64,000 nt of DNA from Neisseria sp. Marseille-Q5346 (GTDB lineage: Bacteria > Pseudomonadota > Gammaproteobacteria > Burkholderiales > Neisseriaceae), in the NCBI RefSeq assembly GCF_946902045.1, contig NZ_OX336253.1, positions 248,001 to 312,000 on the forward strand, in the 5' to 3' direction. Below are positions 63,514-64,000 of this stretch, piece by piece. Both the position numbers and the translations under genes were made by a program. The notes beneath the pieces were generated by a model that was not told where the DNA came from, ran no database searches, and saw only the letters and a list, made by a program, of their open reading frames with translations. Position 1 is the first letter of the stretch, and each line of letters begins with the position of its first letter.

Positions 63514-63542
63514 GGCCGTCTGAAACAGGGTTTCAGACGGCC
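63514..63542. terminator. DUS terminator after the thioesterase gene
   Basis: AGGCCGTCTGAAAC and GTTTCAGACGGCCT type arms form a perfect 13-bp stem with a short loop. Confidence 0.85.
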
Positions 63543-63564
63543 TTCATTATTTGATAAATTTAAT

Positions 63565-64000
63565 TTAGTTACAGCCAGAATCTTTGTCCGCAGCCTGCAG
63601 ACTCAACTCTTTACGCTTTTTAGCCCTTTCATAACGGCAGCGTTGGCGCGGTGTATTGATTTCCAAAGGTGGGACAGGAACCGGCTTACCGTCTTCAACA
63701 GCAACCATGGTGAAGTAGCAGCTGTTGGTATGACGCACTTCGCCAGTGTGGATGTTTTGCGCCTCCACACGGATACCGACTTCCATAGAAGTACGGCCGG
63801 TGTAGTTGATACTGGCGTAAAAGGTTACCAGTTCGCCGACATGAATAGGCTCTTTAAACAATACTTTATCAACAGACAGAGTAACGCAATAGGTTCCGCT
63901 GTAACGGCAGGCGCAGGAATATGCCACTTGGTCGAGCAGGCGCAGAAGATCGCCGCCGTGAACATTGCCGCTGAAGTTTGCCGTATAAGGCATCATCAGC
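63565..64000 (-). CDS. Acyl-CoA thioesterase, hotdog fold (5' end outside window)
   Basis: At least 143 codons are visible, and the gene continues past the window edge. The sequence fits the YciA/cytosolic acyl-CoA hydrolase type: ANFSGNVHGGDLLRLLDQVA (catalytic Asn/His-Gly-Gly region), CVTLSVDKVLFKEPIHVGEL and NYTGRTSMEVGIRVEAQNIH. It hydrolyses acyl-CoA thioesters. The true start is probably about 15-20 codons upstream of the first Met seen, since the family usually has a short N-terminal segment before this motif. Confidence 0.88.
   Translation of the reverse strand, partial: LMMPYTANFSGNVHGGDLLRLLDQVAYSCACRYSGTYCVTLSVDKVLFKEPIHVGELVTFYASINYTGRTSMEVGIRVEAQNIHTGEVRHTNSCYFTMVAVEDGKPVPVPPLEINTPRQRCRYERAKKRKELSLQAADKDSGCN

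Overview
The window is from a Neisseria chromosome. The neisserial DNA uptake sequence GCCGTCTGAA occurs throughout, mostly as the AG-DUS dialect (AGGCCGTCTGAA) and often as inverted pairs that double as terminators. Gene content (prpB-prpC-acnD-prpF-ackA, hom, nrdAB, gyrA) and IS elements also fit. The dialect and the accessory content point to a commensal such as the N. subflava/flavescens/mucosa group rather than N. meningitidis or N. gonorrhoeae, whose usual dialect is ATGCCGTCTGAA; species cannot be fixed by eye.

Layout. 1-8.2 kb: a heme locus on the + strand, with an outer-membrane TonB-dependent receptor, a periplasmic binding protein, permease and ATPase (hmuTUV type), a fused HutW-HutX protein (radical-SAM heme-opening enzyme plus heme-handling domain) and a ChuY-like NAD(P)H reductase. 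Together they could import heme and open it without oxygen to release iron. Fur-box-like sequences lie at both promoters. 8.2-24.9 kb: an Rhs polymorphic-toxin island. One complete 1403-residue PAAR-like (DUF4150)/Rhs effector with its immunity gene is followed by displaced, truncated or frameshifted Rhs C-terminal toxin pieces, each next to a different AT-rich immunity-type gene. A complete IS1106-type element is inserted, an IS1106 remnant marks the right side, and a ~280-bp repeat flanks the island. 24.9-31.9 kb: accessory and decaying DNA (broken AraC regulator, broken Sel1 lipoprotein, three further gene remnants, truncated histidine phosphatase) around a functional-looking LysR / isochorismatase-family hydrolase / Old-Yellow-Enzyme group and mdaB.

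31.9-64 kb: mostly core genome. It contains hom, a thioinosine/thioadenosine phosphorylase, an AI-2E-family (PerM) protein, purM, the methylcitrate-cycle cluster (prpB, prpC, acnD, prpF, ackA), a NUDIX hydrolase, acpS-pdxJ-recO, a patatin lipoprotein, queH, nrdA-nrdB-yfaE, satP, aroD, uvrC, gyrA and a partial acyl-CoA thioesterase at the edge. GyrA carries isoleucine at position 91, a known quinolone-resistance position.

How the parts work together: the heme genes form one acquisition-and-degradation pathway. The Rhs island looks like a contact-dependent competition locus whose conserved core and 3' tails could let toxin/immunity ends be exchanged by recombination. The prp genes convert propionyl-CoA through methylcitrate to pyruvate and succinate. 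No secretion-system genes, tRNA, rRNA or CRISPR array were found in the window.
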